This document shows, piece after piece, positions 22,681 to 36,477 of a DNA stretch of 64,000 nt (position 1 is its first letter; each line of letters starts with the position of its first letter). The notes beneath the pieces are model-generated. The model was not told where the DNA came from and made no database searches. It worked only from the letters and a program-made list of their open reading frames with translations. A program made the position numbers and the translations under genes. This DNA comes from Dioscorea cayenensis subsp. rotundata (Eukaryota; Streptophyta; Magnoliopsida; Dioscoreales; Dioscoreaceae), in assembly GCF_009730915.1 (NCBI RefSeq), contig NC_052490.1:32674625-32738624 (forward strand), in the 5' to 3' direction.

Positions 22681-25282
22681 ATGGAGGGCGGCTCCTCCGC
22701 CGGCGGCCGCCGGAGCTGGAGCATCTACGGCCGCGTAGAGATAACCGCCCGCTACGAGATCCTTGAAGGTATCGGCTCCGGCGCTTATTCTGACGTCTAC
22801 CGTGCCCGCCGCCTCTCCGATGGTCTCACTGTCGCTCTTAAGGAGGTGCACGATTATCAGAGCTCCTTGCGCGAGATCGAGGCCCTCCAGGCCCTTCGTG
22901 GCTCCTCCAACGTCGTCAACCTCATCGAGCATTTCTGGCAAGATGGCGAGGACGCCGTCCTCGTGCTGGAGTTCTTCCAGACTGACCTCGCGACGGTGAT
23001 CAAAGAGGGGAAGAGGAGGGATGGAGGGATTGGGGTCGGGGATGTGAAGCAGTGGATGCTCCAGATCTTGTGCGGAGTGGACGCTTGCCATCGGAGAGGG
23101 ATCGCGCATCGTGATCTCAAGCCGTCTAATCTACTCATCGGTGCTGATGGTGTCCTTAAGCTCGCGGATTTTGGTCAGGTATGGAAAGAATCTGCTTTAA
23201 GGATTTATCTATTTATTTATTTAATGGATTTGCAGTGGGAATTGGTTTGGGTTTCCTTTTTATTATGCTATGCTTTTGTTGATGTATTCTCTGACTGATT
23301 TCCTTTGGAAATTGTTAGCTTGATGTTTTGTTGTGGTAGTTTTGGTGTAGAATTTGTTGGCTATTTCCTCTAACAAGTGAATGAATGGTCTAGTTTTTCT
23401 TTTAATCATAAAAAGATTGAATTTTTTTTTAATTAGCTAGCTTTTTGATCTCCATTAATTGTGTTGTCTATCTTGTTTTCTTAATTTTTAGTGTGAGGAT
23501 TCAGTAGTTCTCCCATTTTGAATTTCTCTTGTTATATGAAGGAATGAATATGCCTTGCAAAAGCAACATCTTTGGATGAAGTTTTAAATCCAATTGCGTT
23601 ATCAGTTTTGTTGCAATGAGGGATAGTTTCTCATGAAATATAGTATAATTCATCGAAGGATAGGAATCTGAACTTCAGCTATTGAATTATCTTCTGAAAG
23701 ACATTGACTTTTATTAAAAATAGCGCATATAATGTTTTTCCTGCAGAATTACTGAGAAAATGAAAGAATAGGAGGCCTATAAGTATGATCTGCTTCTCCT
23801 TTATTTTCCTAATGGTTTCCTCCTGATTGAAATAACTTAACTGCCACCTATATATGCCTCTATATCAATTTAATGGATATTGATTTTGATCAGTTTTTCA
23901 TCTGCAGTCCAAACTAATTTTGAGTTAAATGTCTCTGTTTCATTTTAGAATCTTTCAGTGAATGGTCACCTTGTACTTTGAGTTCTCACCTTCTTAGTTC
24001 CGTTTTCCGCTCTTTAAAGCATTATTATTCTTGAGCATAAACTATGCATCAGAGAGGCATGGGCCTTAAGCATAGGCTTTTGAAATTAAAATAGCAAAGT
24101 TGGAATAGCTGCCAGTATAGTGGTCTTAATTCAATTCCTTGTATTGAACCGGGAAAAGTATAGTTTCCATATCTATCTTCATCTTCTACATAACTGTCAC
24201 TGCCTTTATATCTTATTTTGCTTCAATGTATTTTTAAATGTACAGGTGCGCCTGCATATGCTAGGCCATTTACTGTTTAATTTTTCTCTAGCAGTCAGCA
24301 ATTCAATTTTCAGCAGGAAAAATGCCAAAGATCTTCGTTCATACAATATCTTGTGTTGCTTTTTTGCCAGTCAAGGATACTTAATGCCTTTGAGCAAGTC
24401 CCAACAAATGAGGAATGGATGCCTGACCCTCCCACCACTGATCAGGAGGTGAACCAGTCATCAGTTGAAGGATACGAAAACCAGACTTCCCAAGAGTTGA
24501 GACCTCTTAATGAAGAAGATTATCTTCAACAGTTAGATGGCTTCAAGAAGAGACACGTAACCGATGATACTGATAAGGAGAGTAATCTGCAAGATGGTGA
24601 TGTGTCTTGTCTAGCTACTTGCAGTACTGGTGAGATGGAAGAGGATCCAGACAAAGGCTCTTATTTTTCTGTGGATGATGAGAGTGCTGAACATGAATCT
24701 GGTGCCTTCACTTCTTATGTCGGGACACGATGGTTTCGGGCACCTGAGCTTCTCTTCGGCTCCACTAATTATGGGCTAGAAATCGATCTATGGGCATTGG
24801 GCTGCATTTTTGCTGAGCTTTTAAGTTTAAAACCTCTCTTTCCTGGAACTTCAGACATTGATCAACTAGCGAAGGTCATCTCTGTCTTGGGTGATTTGAA
24901 CGAAGAATCCTACCCAGGTTGTTCTAAGTGGCCTGATTACAATAAGATATCATTTAACAAGGTTGAGATTCCAATCAGCTTGGAAGCATGCCTGCCGAAT
25001 CGTTCTCCCTCTGAAGTTAATTTGGTGAAGAGGCTTGTTTGCTATGACCCTGCAAGTAGAGCTACTGCCATGGAACTGCTTCTTGATACTTATTTCACCG
25101 AAGAACCTTTGCCTACACCTTTGAGCGAATTGAACGTTCCTTCCTCGAAGAAAGCACATGATGAGGGACCCTCCGGAGAGTTTAATGGTTATGCGAATAT
25201 GGAATCCGATTCCGATCTTGAGGAGTTTGGTCACATGGATGTGTCAAACACTGAGAAGGGTTTCTCTATTCGCTTCTCCTGA
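22681..25282 (+). CDS. CDKF;1: CDK-activating kinase, CDKF;1 type
   Basis: Two exons, 22681-23178 and 24371-25282, for 469 aa. CDKF is a plant-specific kinase that phosphorylates the T-loop of CDKD (and some CDKs), linking the cell cycle with RNA polymerase II CTD phosphorylation. Visible motifs are the glycine loop GIGSGAYSDVY, VALKEV (ATP lysine), HRDLKPSN, DFG and the activation segment YVGTRWFRAPELLFGS. Lobe motifs DLWALGCIFAELL and KRLVCYDPASRATAMELL follow. The insertion of about 120 residues between DFG and the activation segment (ILNAFEQVPTNEEWMPD..., acidic, Ser-rich) is the hallmark that separates CDKF from other CDKs. The intron falls right after DFGQ. The next residue is Ser where relatives usually have Ala. 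The start is the first ATG, at the head of a GC-rich exon. No frame lesion was found. Confidence 0.95.
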
Positions 25283-25730
25283 CTTGTTCATCATCATACC
25301 TTTGCTATCAAACATGGAAATACTTCTGGCCTTGGAACATCATATAATACACAACCTGTTCTTCTCTTCTGACAATGTGCTTTGCTTGTTTCATCTAATG
25401 ATGTTTTCTACTACTAAATCAAATCTATAGTCAGTGGACAATTGTATTATTGGTATCCATTTTCATGTTTTTAAATCATCAAATAATTGTTCTTTAACTA
25501 TTTATTTGTGGGCAGATGTTATCAGAGAAGAATTGAGGCTCAAGTATATTTGATGCAAATGTTTTGATGAAAATCCCAAGGCGACCATGAAACCTCCAAT
25601 TCAATTATGTTTCAGTTATTGCAATGAACTGTAAAACAATGGTGTTCCTTCAAATTGACTAATTGAGGAGAGCAAATTTTTGTTGTTGTTGTTGTTTGCC
25701 TCAAATTGTTGTTGTTTGCCTCAAATTTTT

Positions 25731-25772
<42 letters not shown>

Positions 25773-26967
25773 GTGTTGGGGGGGCGGCGTTGGTTGTTGG
25801 TTGATTGAGGTGTGTTTTAAAATGTTATAAAAGGGGGACTTATTTTTTATTTTTGCATATCACCCATCCACATCTTATGCATTTATTGTGATTTAACATC
25901 TGTTATTTCAATATAAATCTTGAATAATATCTTGTAAACGACTCAAGCTGTTGGTCTTATTAATCATTGCAGACTAATAAAAAAAAATATATTTCAATTT
26001 CTTAAATGTAAAATAACAAAAATAAGAATTATCATGCATCCATAAAGTAGGTATTAAAGGCCTGTTCAACGACATGATATAAAGACCGAATAGAACGACA
26101 TGATATAAAGACTGAATAGAAATAAAAAAAAAAAGTTTATTAGTTTACCAAACAAAAGATAATAACAAAATACGATAATTTATCATATTTGATCGTTCTT
26201 ATCTTGTTCACTCGCTCCTAAATCACAATAAACACATTAGACATGAAGACACATTTTCAAAAACTATAAAACATAAAATATATATATAACAAATACCAAT
26301 ATGTACTTATCTTAAGAATTATAATCTGATTTTATTAGCTCAGAGATCAACACAAACAGACGCCATTCAGAAATAAATGACACCAAAAAAGAACTCATCT
26401 GCATTGAATTTAAGCTCACTGCTTGGAACTAGTTGATACCATAAAATAATAAATCCTTCTAAATTGGATCATTCCATAACATACATGCCACACTTTGATA
26501 TCTGTAATATTTCAACCAGCTTACTCACAGAAGGGTCACAACCCTGTTATATATATTATCTATGCTATATACAAAGCATCAAACACTGAAACATACAAGA
26601 CTTTTTAACCAGTTACAAGACAAATGTATCATCACGGACTTATTGGAGAACACATTATAACCCTGTAAAAACATCAAGGGCAACACAAGCAACTCAAATT
26701 CGATAATTTAATTACAACGGATATTATTTGTGCGCCATCATAAAACTTCAGCAAATGCTAACACACACCTCATTCATGACTGAAGTCATGTTTCTCATCT
26801 TCAAGCTCATTATGTGCATTAAAGGCCCAAGTGTTGCAAGGGGAAACCTGAGTATTTATGCAAGTCTGTCCGTTATTTTAGGATCGCAGGTTATATTTAT
26901 TCTAACTTCTTTTGTAAAATAAAAACCACTATTTCCACCATAAGAGATCTGATTAATCGAAAAGAAA
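25283..26967. other. Intergenic region between convergent CDKF and EMF1-like genes
   Basis: It contains the two 3' untranslated regions and a GTT-rich zone in which a TTGTTGTTTGCCTCAAATT block is repeated ahead of a (GTT)n tract. A short direct repeat (GACATGATATAAAGAC) lies at about 26071-26115. No gene was recognised. Confidence 0.6.
25731..25771. repeat. (GTT)n microsatellite
   Basis: About thirteen TTG/GTT units downstream of the CDKF stop. Shorter GTT runs and a duplicated TTTGCCTCAAATT block precede it. Confidence 0.9.
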
Positions 26968-29900
26968 TCAGCTTCTCATGATCCCTTTCAATGCGGCGAG
27001 CTTCTTCACTTTCCTTCGTTTCTGACCATCTACACGGGATGAACAGCGTATACTTTCGGAGGAGAGTTTATCTCTAGGCTTCAACCATTCATACCCTACC
27101 ATGTACTCACTGTCTTCATCTGGACAGGTAAAGTCGGCAGGATTTCTGTTAACAACACAGATGGTCGTACTGTATGCACTTTTACAAGGATGAACTGTCC
27201 CGCCTTTGCTCTTGATCCCAGTTGAAGATGCAGCAGCAATCCTTCCCTGTGAACCTCCTCCAGCATATGGATGAGAATCTGAAGAAGCCACTATATGTTC
27301 AGAATTCCTCATCTCTAGAAGTGGATATCTGACAATTTGCCATTTTCGCTTGGGACTTTGATTCCGAGTCTTTCATTTTCAATGGCCTATTTGTTTTGAA
27401 AGATGACAGCTGATTGGAATGCCCATCCTTGAAACTACATGGTGCTCTACAATTGTTAGAATTAGTAGATAGTTCTTCATGCAATAAAGAATCTAGCGCA
27501 CCAACTCTGGGAACTGGACGAATAGGATTTGCATGAATTTCCTGGTTGCAGTTCTTGATCAGGATTTCCATTTATCCATGGGTGCTTATATGTGTTGATA
27601 TCAGCATAATGAAATTCTGATTCATGATGAGAACCATATGCGTTCAAATCCATAGGTGCTCCACAGAGATGTTCTCTCGAATATGCCGCCCAATTAGTCA
27701 GTGTTAACATATGCATTGCTGCGGTTGTGTCATTGGTGTTTGTATTCAATGGCATCATAAATCTCGACTGGCACTCACCTGCATTTGCAAACATGGACAT
27801 AGAATGCTGAGCTGTTTTCCTGTGGATTGAAGATTCAAGAGCCTTCCTCTTCTGCATATGAGGCCGGGCATCGCTTGGGTTCATTGTTACTTGACTATTA
27901 GTCTTGTCAGCAGCAGTCCTGAGGCTTCCTTCAGGAAATGGGAAGAGACTTTCCTGAATGAAGTAATCAATGGGTTTTCCAGTGACAAGTCCAAGGTTCG
28001 AGCTACTAATTGGGACTGATGGCATGTAGTGGGTATTTCTCAATGAATGTTGATCTGTTCCTGCATTAGCTGTCTGAAATGATTGTGAGGCATGCAAAGC
28101 GACTCTATCGCAGCAAAACTTGTGTGGAAGGCAGTTGATCATCGTGCCAACTGGATGTTGGCCTTCAGTTATTGGATGACCACTGTTGTGTGAAAGTGCT
28201 TTGGGCACTTCAGAGGCAAGAAACAGCCCTTGCTTAGCATAGCTAAAAGAATGGTAGTCATTCATCCGATGGCCCACACTCAGGTCAATCCTAACAGGAG
28301 GTGGAGCATTATCTTCTTCATTGTTGGGCAGAGATTTTTGCTGGGAAAGATTCTTATCTAGTTGATGTGATACCTTGTGTCCCTGATCTTTGAAGTCATC
28401 TAGAAACTTATAATCCGTCAATTTTTCAGCCATCTCTGATAAGTTTTGCAACTTTTCAGCAGCAATGTCAGCATTTAACGAACGCCTTTCATGTTGGTTT
28501 CTAGCCAAGAGTTCAACTATATCCATTGGAAAGTCATCTGCAGCTTCAAGCTTGCCTTCCTGCATGGTTCTTTGCTTCATAATCTTTTTCTTCACTTTAA
28601 AATTATTGATTGGTTTGCTCTTGTGCCCACCAAAAGATCCCTGAAAAAGCCATATATATACATACACCAACTTAAATGTATGAATAATCAATGTTTACGC
28701 CAAGATGTATCATATCAGGACAGAGTTATCAATTATTGACCTTATCATACGGGAAACAGTGGAAATAGTATGAATATGACTATTTTTTAAGAAGGTAGGG
28801 TGAAAACTGAAAATCAGAATTTATTCAAGTGGATACGTGTCATAGTTACAAATATTCAACATGCAGCTAGTCAAACAAGAAGTTGGAGAGCTTAGATCTT
28901 TAAGATACCCAATATTAATATACACAATTATTTGCCATAAGCGAGGAATTGAAAAAGCCATTTTAGGGAAATCTTGCTCTGAATGATAAGCATGATGATG
29001 GCACACAAGATTAGGATTTCAAATTAAGTTTATAAAACTATCCTTACTAATATTTCTAATTCTAGATTTCCTATTATCTCATTCTTCCAAGTGATTTTGA
29101 TCTCCTTTTCCCTGAACAGATGCTAATAACATGATCAATACAATACTTTTGGCTACCTGGCATTTTAAAATTTTTGGCAACAACGAGACAAAAAATGCAC
29201 TTCCGGTTAGCTAAAATGCTTAGATCTGGATAAAATTTGCTCTGGCGGAAGTTATTTAATGCATTTCAGGAGAAGAATCAATAAATAATCCTTGTTGTCA
29301 AAGTAGAATAGACTTTAGAGAATAGATGTTTATTGAGTCCCCTGATAATCTAATGAAATGAACATTTTCCACCTTCAAAATAACATCTTTTAAAAGAGAA
29401 GAAAAATAACAAACACGAAACTATCTCTGTTGAAACAATTTTTATTGCTCTTCATAAAACGGTAACCCAAAATCTGACAATTCATAGAACTTTTAGGAAA
29501 AGGAAATATCCCATGAATTTAAGATAATCTGGCATTATATTTTACACACGAAAATTTAACAGTATGATAACATCTAGCATTCTTTACTCATAGACATGTG
29601 GAGAAGAGTTCCTCAGAGACTGCAACATAAAGTTCATCTTTTTGCATGAAGGCCAGAATTACACCAATTCTGTCTTCTTTATATAAACAATATGCAGGTA
29701 GTGTACTCATGAAAAATTCATGTACTATGAAGACGAAAAATTACCATTTATATTACATGGTCAATAAACTCACTAGTTCACCTCAAAAAACTTGTCACTT
29801 ACATTAGCAAGTCTAACATGTAAAGTGGACAACCTTAAGCTTGGAGCTCACCCAAGAGAAAGCTCAAATCAAACAGGCATGTAAATAATGTTCTATAAAG

Positions 29901-32434
29901 AAGCCAACAATAAAAAACCATCAAGGCATGCTTTCAAGTTTCAAGTTAGTAAAAGAACCAGATTTGGTAAGTAGTGAAACTAAAGGGAAGAGGAGCAACC
30001 AGTTATTGGAAAGATCTTAAGGGTTTACCTTCAACCTTAGCTTCTGAGAAGGATCATCTTGGCCTCGTGGTGCCTTGCTTTTCTTCTTTTTAAGTATAAC
30101 CTTTTTGAGGGTGTCACTTAGAATTTCATGGCAATGGTGCACATTATTCTCAGAGATCCCAGCTCCTTCTGTAGTACGTACTGTTTTGTTACTGCATTCT
30201 TTGGTTGGTAGATCTTTCAATGATCATTTTATTCTTGCCATTCATGCTCCGTTGTTGGAGAATTTGACTTGATGTCAAAGATTCTGCTTGCTTCCTTTCC
30301 CTGATAACTGTTTTTTCTTCTCTCATTCCACAACTTTCAACATGATGAACCATCGGAGATGCATCACCAGAAATCTTAGTTAAACCGACCTCATTTCCAC
30401 CATGATTGATTTCGTTATCTCCCTTTAAAGAGAGAGACTTCTTGCATCGCTTCTGTAACCAATGCATTAGGGAAGGCCCATCATCTTCATCCTGATGTAA
30501 TTCATTACTATAATGGTGCCTTGTGGGCTTTACTCTATTTTTCTTGGTAGCATAATATTTGTTATGATGCAAATATGTTGCTTTCCTTTTCTGTGCATCT
30601 GGCCTTTTTCCTTTGCAATTCTTATTTTCATTTGTTTTTTCATCAGCATAACAATCAAAAACTTTGTCAGCCACACGTGATTCCTCGCCTTTTAAAATAT
30701 CATTCAAAAGTCGCACTTTGCGAGCTTTCCTATGCTGCAAATTTGCATTTGAAGTGCTTTGGCTGGCATCATTTTCAGTTTCAATCCTATTATAAACCAG
30801 CTGCATGTCAACATTTGACGCATTGCAGTCATCAGATGCATGGGAAGGAGAAACAGCATCCATTGGCAAGACACATTTTATGGCAGTACTATTACATGGC
30901 TCCTTTAAGTCGGTTATTCCAGCAAGAATGCGGCCATGTTTCTCGGTTGGTGCTGCAATAATGTTGCTGCAGGAGATAGGAATGACTCCAGGCATTTCAC
31001 GGCCACTGATACCATAATTTAACTCGTTTACCATTGTTTTCACATCTACTATCATTTCAGGATTGTCCTTTCCTTGATAAGCAGTTTCAGAACCTTCTGC
31101 ACAGAAAATTTTTTCCCTTTGACCTGTCTCTATTGGCTGTATTATTTCACCCTCTGCATGTGCCAGACCAGGTTTCCCTAACAGATTCTGTTTTTCTTGA
31201 GAATTATCACAATAACCACTGGATATTACACAACCTGTAAAGAATAAGGACAAGTTAACTCAATTTTAATAATGATGTTATGAAGTTATATAATATTACA
31301 AGAGGATTCTGGTGTACCTCCTTTGCCAAGCTCGGCAATTAGAGACTCATTTTCTTTCTTTCCATAATGTAACTGAGGGTTGAACCCACTACTGCTTACA
31401 GTTGAAGAGCGACCGGCTTCAGTTGATCTTTCATCAGAGCTTTTGCCATCAGATTGTTTTGGGAGGCCAGAAGGATGTGATGCAACATTCTCATTTGCCT
31501 CAGAGGAAAAAATCTGATGTTTTCCTTCACCATTTGCAGCACCCGTAAACACCCCATCTGATACTGCAGTTTCAGCAGATAATGAATTGTGAAGACAGTT
31601 ATGACAATTCCACCATCTAAATTTAGTTATGGACAAAGGAGGAAGCGAGCAGGCATGTTGATCCGGGATATGCTTTTGAAGCAAAGCAAATGGACAACCA
31701 ATCTTTGTATCTCTCTTACGAACTTCAGCAACATAACCACTGCACTTAATGAAGGATAACTCATCAGGAACTAATAGCTTTTGACGCAAAACATATCTAT
31801 GGCAAATCAAATTTTGAAATAAAGGAATGAAATACAAGTGAAGGACTCATCTTTTAATGAGCATATTTCTATCTAAAGCAGAGAGCAGCTTACTAAATTC
31901 TCCTGGAGTATGTATCATATTTCCTTTAAGGAGAATTACTCATTCACAAAACAAAATGCCTAGTGCCAAGATAACAAATTAGTGTGGTTTATAAAGTTTT
32001 TATAAGTTTCATCTTTCAGAATTATCTAGCTTTAAAAGACAATTGATCTCATACTAAATGAGTTTTATGCGGTCACATCACAAGAAATTAGGTCCTGATC
32101 AACATCATGAATAAGAAGGAAGCAACTGTGTTGAGCCAACCTAAATTGCTAAATTAGGGATTTTGCAGTTAATGACTGAGGTTTAATCCAAATGTTCCAG
32201 TATCCACTTGGATTTACATAAGTAAACTATAACAGCATAGAATAAAATAAAATAAAAATTAAAATATGGTCAAACTTACCGAATGGTGAAATGCTCGCAT
32301 TTGTTTGTCTCTTTTTCATCATCAGCTGCAGCTAGATCAACAGGCTTCAATTCAATTCTTGAAGGAACAGGCTGCGGAGCAAAACCGGGGGACATTGTCC
32401 CACAGTTGAGGTCCTCCACGTAGCTCACTTCCAT
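26968..32434 (-). CDS. EMF1: EMBRYONIC FLOWER 1-like (EMF1) Polycomb-associated protein
   Basis: Four coding exons: 32434-32280, 31739-31318, 31234-30029 and 28640-26968, for about 1150 aa. EMF1 works with Polycomb complexes to keep flowering and seed genes silent in the nucleus. The N terminus has KCEHFTIR-GYVAEVRKRD and SLPPLSITKFRWWNCHNCL. The middle has RRK-type RKARKVRLLNDILK and the PMDIVELLARNQHER motif. The C terminus has KSAYSTTICVVNRNPADFTC, the family signature. The protein is otherwise disordered and Ser/Asn-rich with basic patches. I chose the ATG at 32434 because it begins MEVSYVEDLNCGTMSP and an acceptor-like AG lies just upstream. Exon 3 is one base too long (break between about 30189 and 30225). 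Exon 4 is two bases too long, with frame changes near 27477-27575 and 27299-27345. Confidence 0.85.
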
Positions 32435-34108
32435 CCCGTGAAACCAACATAATAATATCTCTTTCGAGCACGCCCTATAGGTGTACAAAAGATGTTAACT
32501 TCCAAAATGCTGACGTTTAAGAACAGGCCTTCGCAATCAAAGACAAATCTTGTCAATACACCAAATGGATAGGATTTACGTACATGTACAATAATGCATC
32601 ATTGTAAATAGCGTGTCTTACCAAAAAGAAAACCACTTATTTATAATTTCGATATCATAATATATATAACGGGAATAAAAACAATGGTTTGCATTACGTT
32701 GTACAAGGTATCAACGAGAGCCTTGCCTCTACATATGGTAAAATGACGCAACAATGTAACAGATGTAAATACAACACAAGAGGAAGGTTATGAAGTCATA
32801 TATTCTATGAGAAGTTAAGCTTCAAACCTTTATGATGTTTTAACAAATGAAATATATAGAGGTTCATGTATGCATGCACCGAGGGCGAAGAAACCGAAGA
32901 AAGAATAATCAACTCATTTTCTTTCATAAGGATAGTTCTACAATGAACTGCAAGAGATATAAGACAATACAACCGATATCCAAGCATAAACACATCCTTG
33001 AAACAGGAGCTACTATCCAAAGTACCTTATCAATCGGTGCACCATCACAAGAATATAGAAGAAAGTGGGCATGCAAGTAAATGATTCCAAACATCTCAAG
33101 ACGAAAGCAAAGCTTAATTATAACGGTCATTGAACATGAACAGCTTATATAGAAAAGAAAGAAAAAGGAGATATAAGTAAGAAAAGATCATATCCACAGT
33201 ATTATACGAAACTAAAATCAAAGCATCACAGTGAAAAAAAGGAAGAAAATGCTAGGGTTCACCGTCAAGAGAGCACACTGGTCACATAAAATATAAGAAA
33301 AGAAAGCTTTGACGTACCAATCTCAGCAGCAAAACATAAAACCCTTGGTCATATCATGCGTATACATGTCAAAACTCAATTAACTAAGCAAGATTGAAGG
33401 CCAAAATAACTACAAAACAGATAACCATTTCATGAGTTCATATAATACTAACACACATCAAAATACTGCAACAAAAGTACATCAAACCCAAAATTCATTG
33501 TTATCGTCGAAATAGAATCATAAAAATAAAAACACTTTTCATCCCAAAACCATGTATTTTTTTATCAAGCACGAGTGATAACCCATAAAAGATAAGAAGA
33601 TCACACAAATACGATCAAAAGTATGGTGTTTTCTTCAGCATAATACATATAATAACACAACCAAAGGCCTGAAACATAAACCACACTAAACTAACCAAAA
33701 AAAAGAACCCATTTTTCCAACGACTTCATCCTCGAATCCATCACCAAAGCCCAAATAAATCAAAAACCACAAGCAAAAACCAATCAAACACCACCTCTAA
33801 TTCCATAAACAAAAACCCCACGAAAAACCCAATAAAAACGCTCTAAAAAAAACCAAGAATTGGGCGACCTCCAAAACAACAACAACAAACTCAAGAACAA
33901 GATTTACAACACCCACCTCAAATCCTCAGCTTATTCCACAAACTCCGACCTTCTACTCCACTGGAAAACAAGCGGCCAAGACAACCAGCTCGATCTCCAT
34001 GCGATACAGATGGTGGTCCGCGTTGCAAGATAGATCGATCCCGAGAAAGGGTTAGAATTTGGGAACCAAAGGCATGGGAAAACCCTAGCTTTTCTTTTGT
34101 CCCTTTAT
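32435..34108 (-). other. Presumed 5' untranslated region and leader intron of the EMF1-like gene
   Basis: No coding sequence is seen in this interval. A CTATAG acceptor-like site lies just before the coding exon (about 32473), and a GC-richer block near 33950-34090 carries leader-like sequence. I therefore infer that transcription starts near 34000-34140 and that a leader intron of about 1.5 kb is removed. Transcript evidence would be needed to fix the boundaries. Confidence 0.4.
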
Positions 34109-34148
34109 CTCTCTCTCTCTCTCTCTCTCTCTCTTGGGTTAGGGTTTT
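34109..34148 (-). promoter_or_regulatory. GA-repeat plus telobox near the EMF1-like transcription start
   Basis: A (CT/GA)n run of about 26 bp at 34109-34134 is followed immediately by GGGTTAGGGTTTT, which contains the telobox AAACCCTAA on the minus strand. GA repeats and teloboxes are the two motif classes known to recruit PRC2 in Arabidopsis through BPC and TRB proteins. Their role here is inferred from sequence only. Confidence 0.5.
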
Positions 34149-34445
34149 GAGGGTATGAGAAAGAGAGAGAATCTATGGCAACACAAACACATAAAAATAA
34201 ATAAATAAAATAAATAAATATTTATAATTTTTATACAGGAAAATTTTAATTGAATTATGAGATGAAATACCTAAAATACCCATGAATGGCATGTGACATG
34301 TCACCCCTGCACACACATACATACAATATACTAGGGGTAATGTAGGGTAATGTGGAGAGAGAGAAAGAAAGAGATGGAAGAGGGAATGGGATGCCCCCAC
34401 CATCCACTGAACCATCTCTCTTACAAAGAGAGCACCATCCAATTG

Positions 34446-34491
34446 AAACCCTAACCCTAACCCTAGCCCTAACCCTAACCCTAACCCTAAC
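34446..34491. repeat. Interstitial telomere-like array, (CCCTAA)n
   Basis: About seven CCCTAA hexamers, one with a CCCTAG variant, lie about 300 bp upstream of the GA-repeat of the EMF1-like gene. This is the second such array in the window and is again TTAGGG-type. Confidence 0.9.
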
Positions 34492-36446
34492 TTTGGGTGA
34501 GTGGATGTACAATGTCCAAGAGAATGAATGTGCAAGAGAATGGATGCTGGTACCTTATTAAATTTATTTTATTCATGAGGTTAGTTTAATAATGCTTATT
34601 TATGTTTATTAAATTTTTTTAAAATAGCTGGGATTTATTTTTATATTATATATAAAAATAACATTTTAAAAAAACCAATTACAATTTAATCATAGCTATT
34701 GAGTTATCTGTGTAAGATATTGGTTCATTTGAGAAAATAAGTTTAAATTTTAACTCCCATGGGAAAGTGTACTAGTGTTGTAGAGCTCATCTCTTGGCAT
34801 GTTGTTCTGTAGAAACAATATTTTAAAAATATTAGATTTTATTTTAATAAAAACATATACTATTAATTATTTAAATAAAATTAATCATTTTCTCTACTAG
34901 GAGAATAACTCAATAAGTAAAAGATAAATTTTCAAAAATACAACAAACATGCAATTAAAAATATAAAAGTTAATTTGATGGGATATATTAGAAAATATCA
35001 AAATTTTAACAAAAATATTTGTGTTATATATAATATGCACATAGTTAATATAGAATTACATATGGAATAATATTTAAATAAAATATATATGTGTTTATAT
35101 ATCCAAATCAGGGAACAAATAGTGCATGAAGAAAAACCATTTTCTTTTCTTTTCTTTTTCTCTTCCTCCATTTTCTTGACCCAAAACCTAAGTCATAAGT
35201 CAAAACTTCATTCAATGGACTACTTAATTAATATAAAAAGTTAATTAAAAAACACTTGCTTACATAAATATTTAATATATAATTACTTGGTCTCTGAGTA
35301 ATATATATATATATACACACATTCAATAAAAAAATGTAAAAATAAGAACTTTTTCTTTTCTTTTCAAGTCCTCCATTTACTTAACCCTAAAGAAACCCTA
35401 ATTCATAAGTCAAAACTTAATTTAATGGAGTATTTGCCATTATAAGGCTGTCATCTTTTATTTTTTTTTTAAAAAAGGGAGGAACTTTTTGTGTGTCTTC
35501 TTCTTTGTGGAACTAGCACTTAATAATATAATAAAAGAAAATCTCATTTTAAGGATGTCCCTTTCTAGCTTCTATATAACCTCTTTAACTGGTTTTCAAT
35601 TTCTCATTTAATTATTTAATCCATATCCTAAGAAATAAATAGTAGTATTTTAATTATCTACATATATATATACTAAGTTATTTATTCATATCAAAATAAA
35701 ACTTTTGGTTAATTATACTTGATTTTATCCATGTTTTAAGGGTATGCTTTTCTATGTAATATAAAATACTACATAAAGTGTTAATTTATAAGTACCAAGG
35801 TTTCTCTTATTATAATTAAAAAAAATGGAAATCATCATGAGATTAAGATGTCATTAAGACAGGCTTAGCATTTTTCTAAATCAAATCCTTACTTTCCTAA
35901 AACACTATCAAGATGTTAAGAATTATCATAAAGTGCAATTACTGATATTATGAGATTAAGATATAATTAGAACAAGATTAAGTGGAGACACATTATAAAG
36001 AGATGTAACTTGAAAGCAAGCATCTTTTATAAGATTAAGTTGGAAAAAAATAAAAAAATAATCTAAGTAAACTACATGCATATGAAGTTGAACAATAAGA
36101 ACCAAACACAAACTAAAAAACATTTTGGTCTATTAACATTGGGTCTCCTGCATATGATGTTTATGTTATTGCTGAAGAGATAGTTTCAAAATCAACTCAC
36201 ATAAGGTAAGGGTGCAAATGGGTTGATGTAGTAATTCAACGTCTGTGCAAGCTCCTGACGTGGCTCATCCATGTATGGTAAAAATCACAAAAAATAAATA
36301 CAAAGATTGGTACTAGATTAATTACTTGATTATTATCTCCAATAAAGAACAATAAATAATTATTTTACTTTAAGAGGATATGATTAGACAAAGGAAATAA
36401 ATACAAGAACATCAAAAAAAAATTTTTTTTTTGGAGAAAAACATCA

Positions 36447-36477
<31 letters not shown>

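Noticed and set aside
22651-23138. Antisense open frames of 93-152 codons
   Set aside because: They mirror the GC-rich first exon of the CDKF kinase and show no family resemblance.
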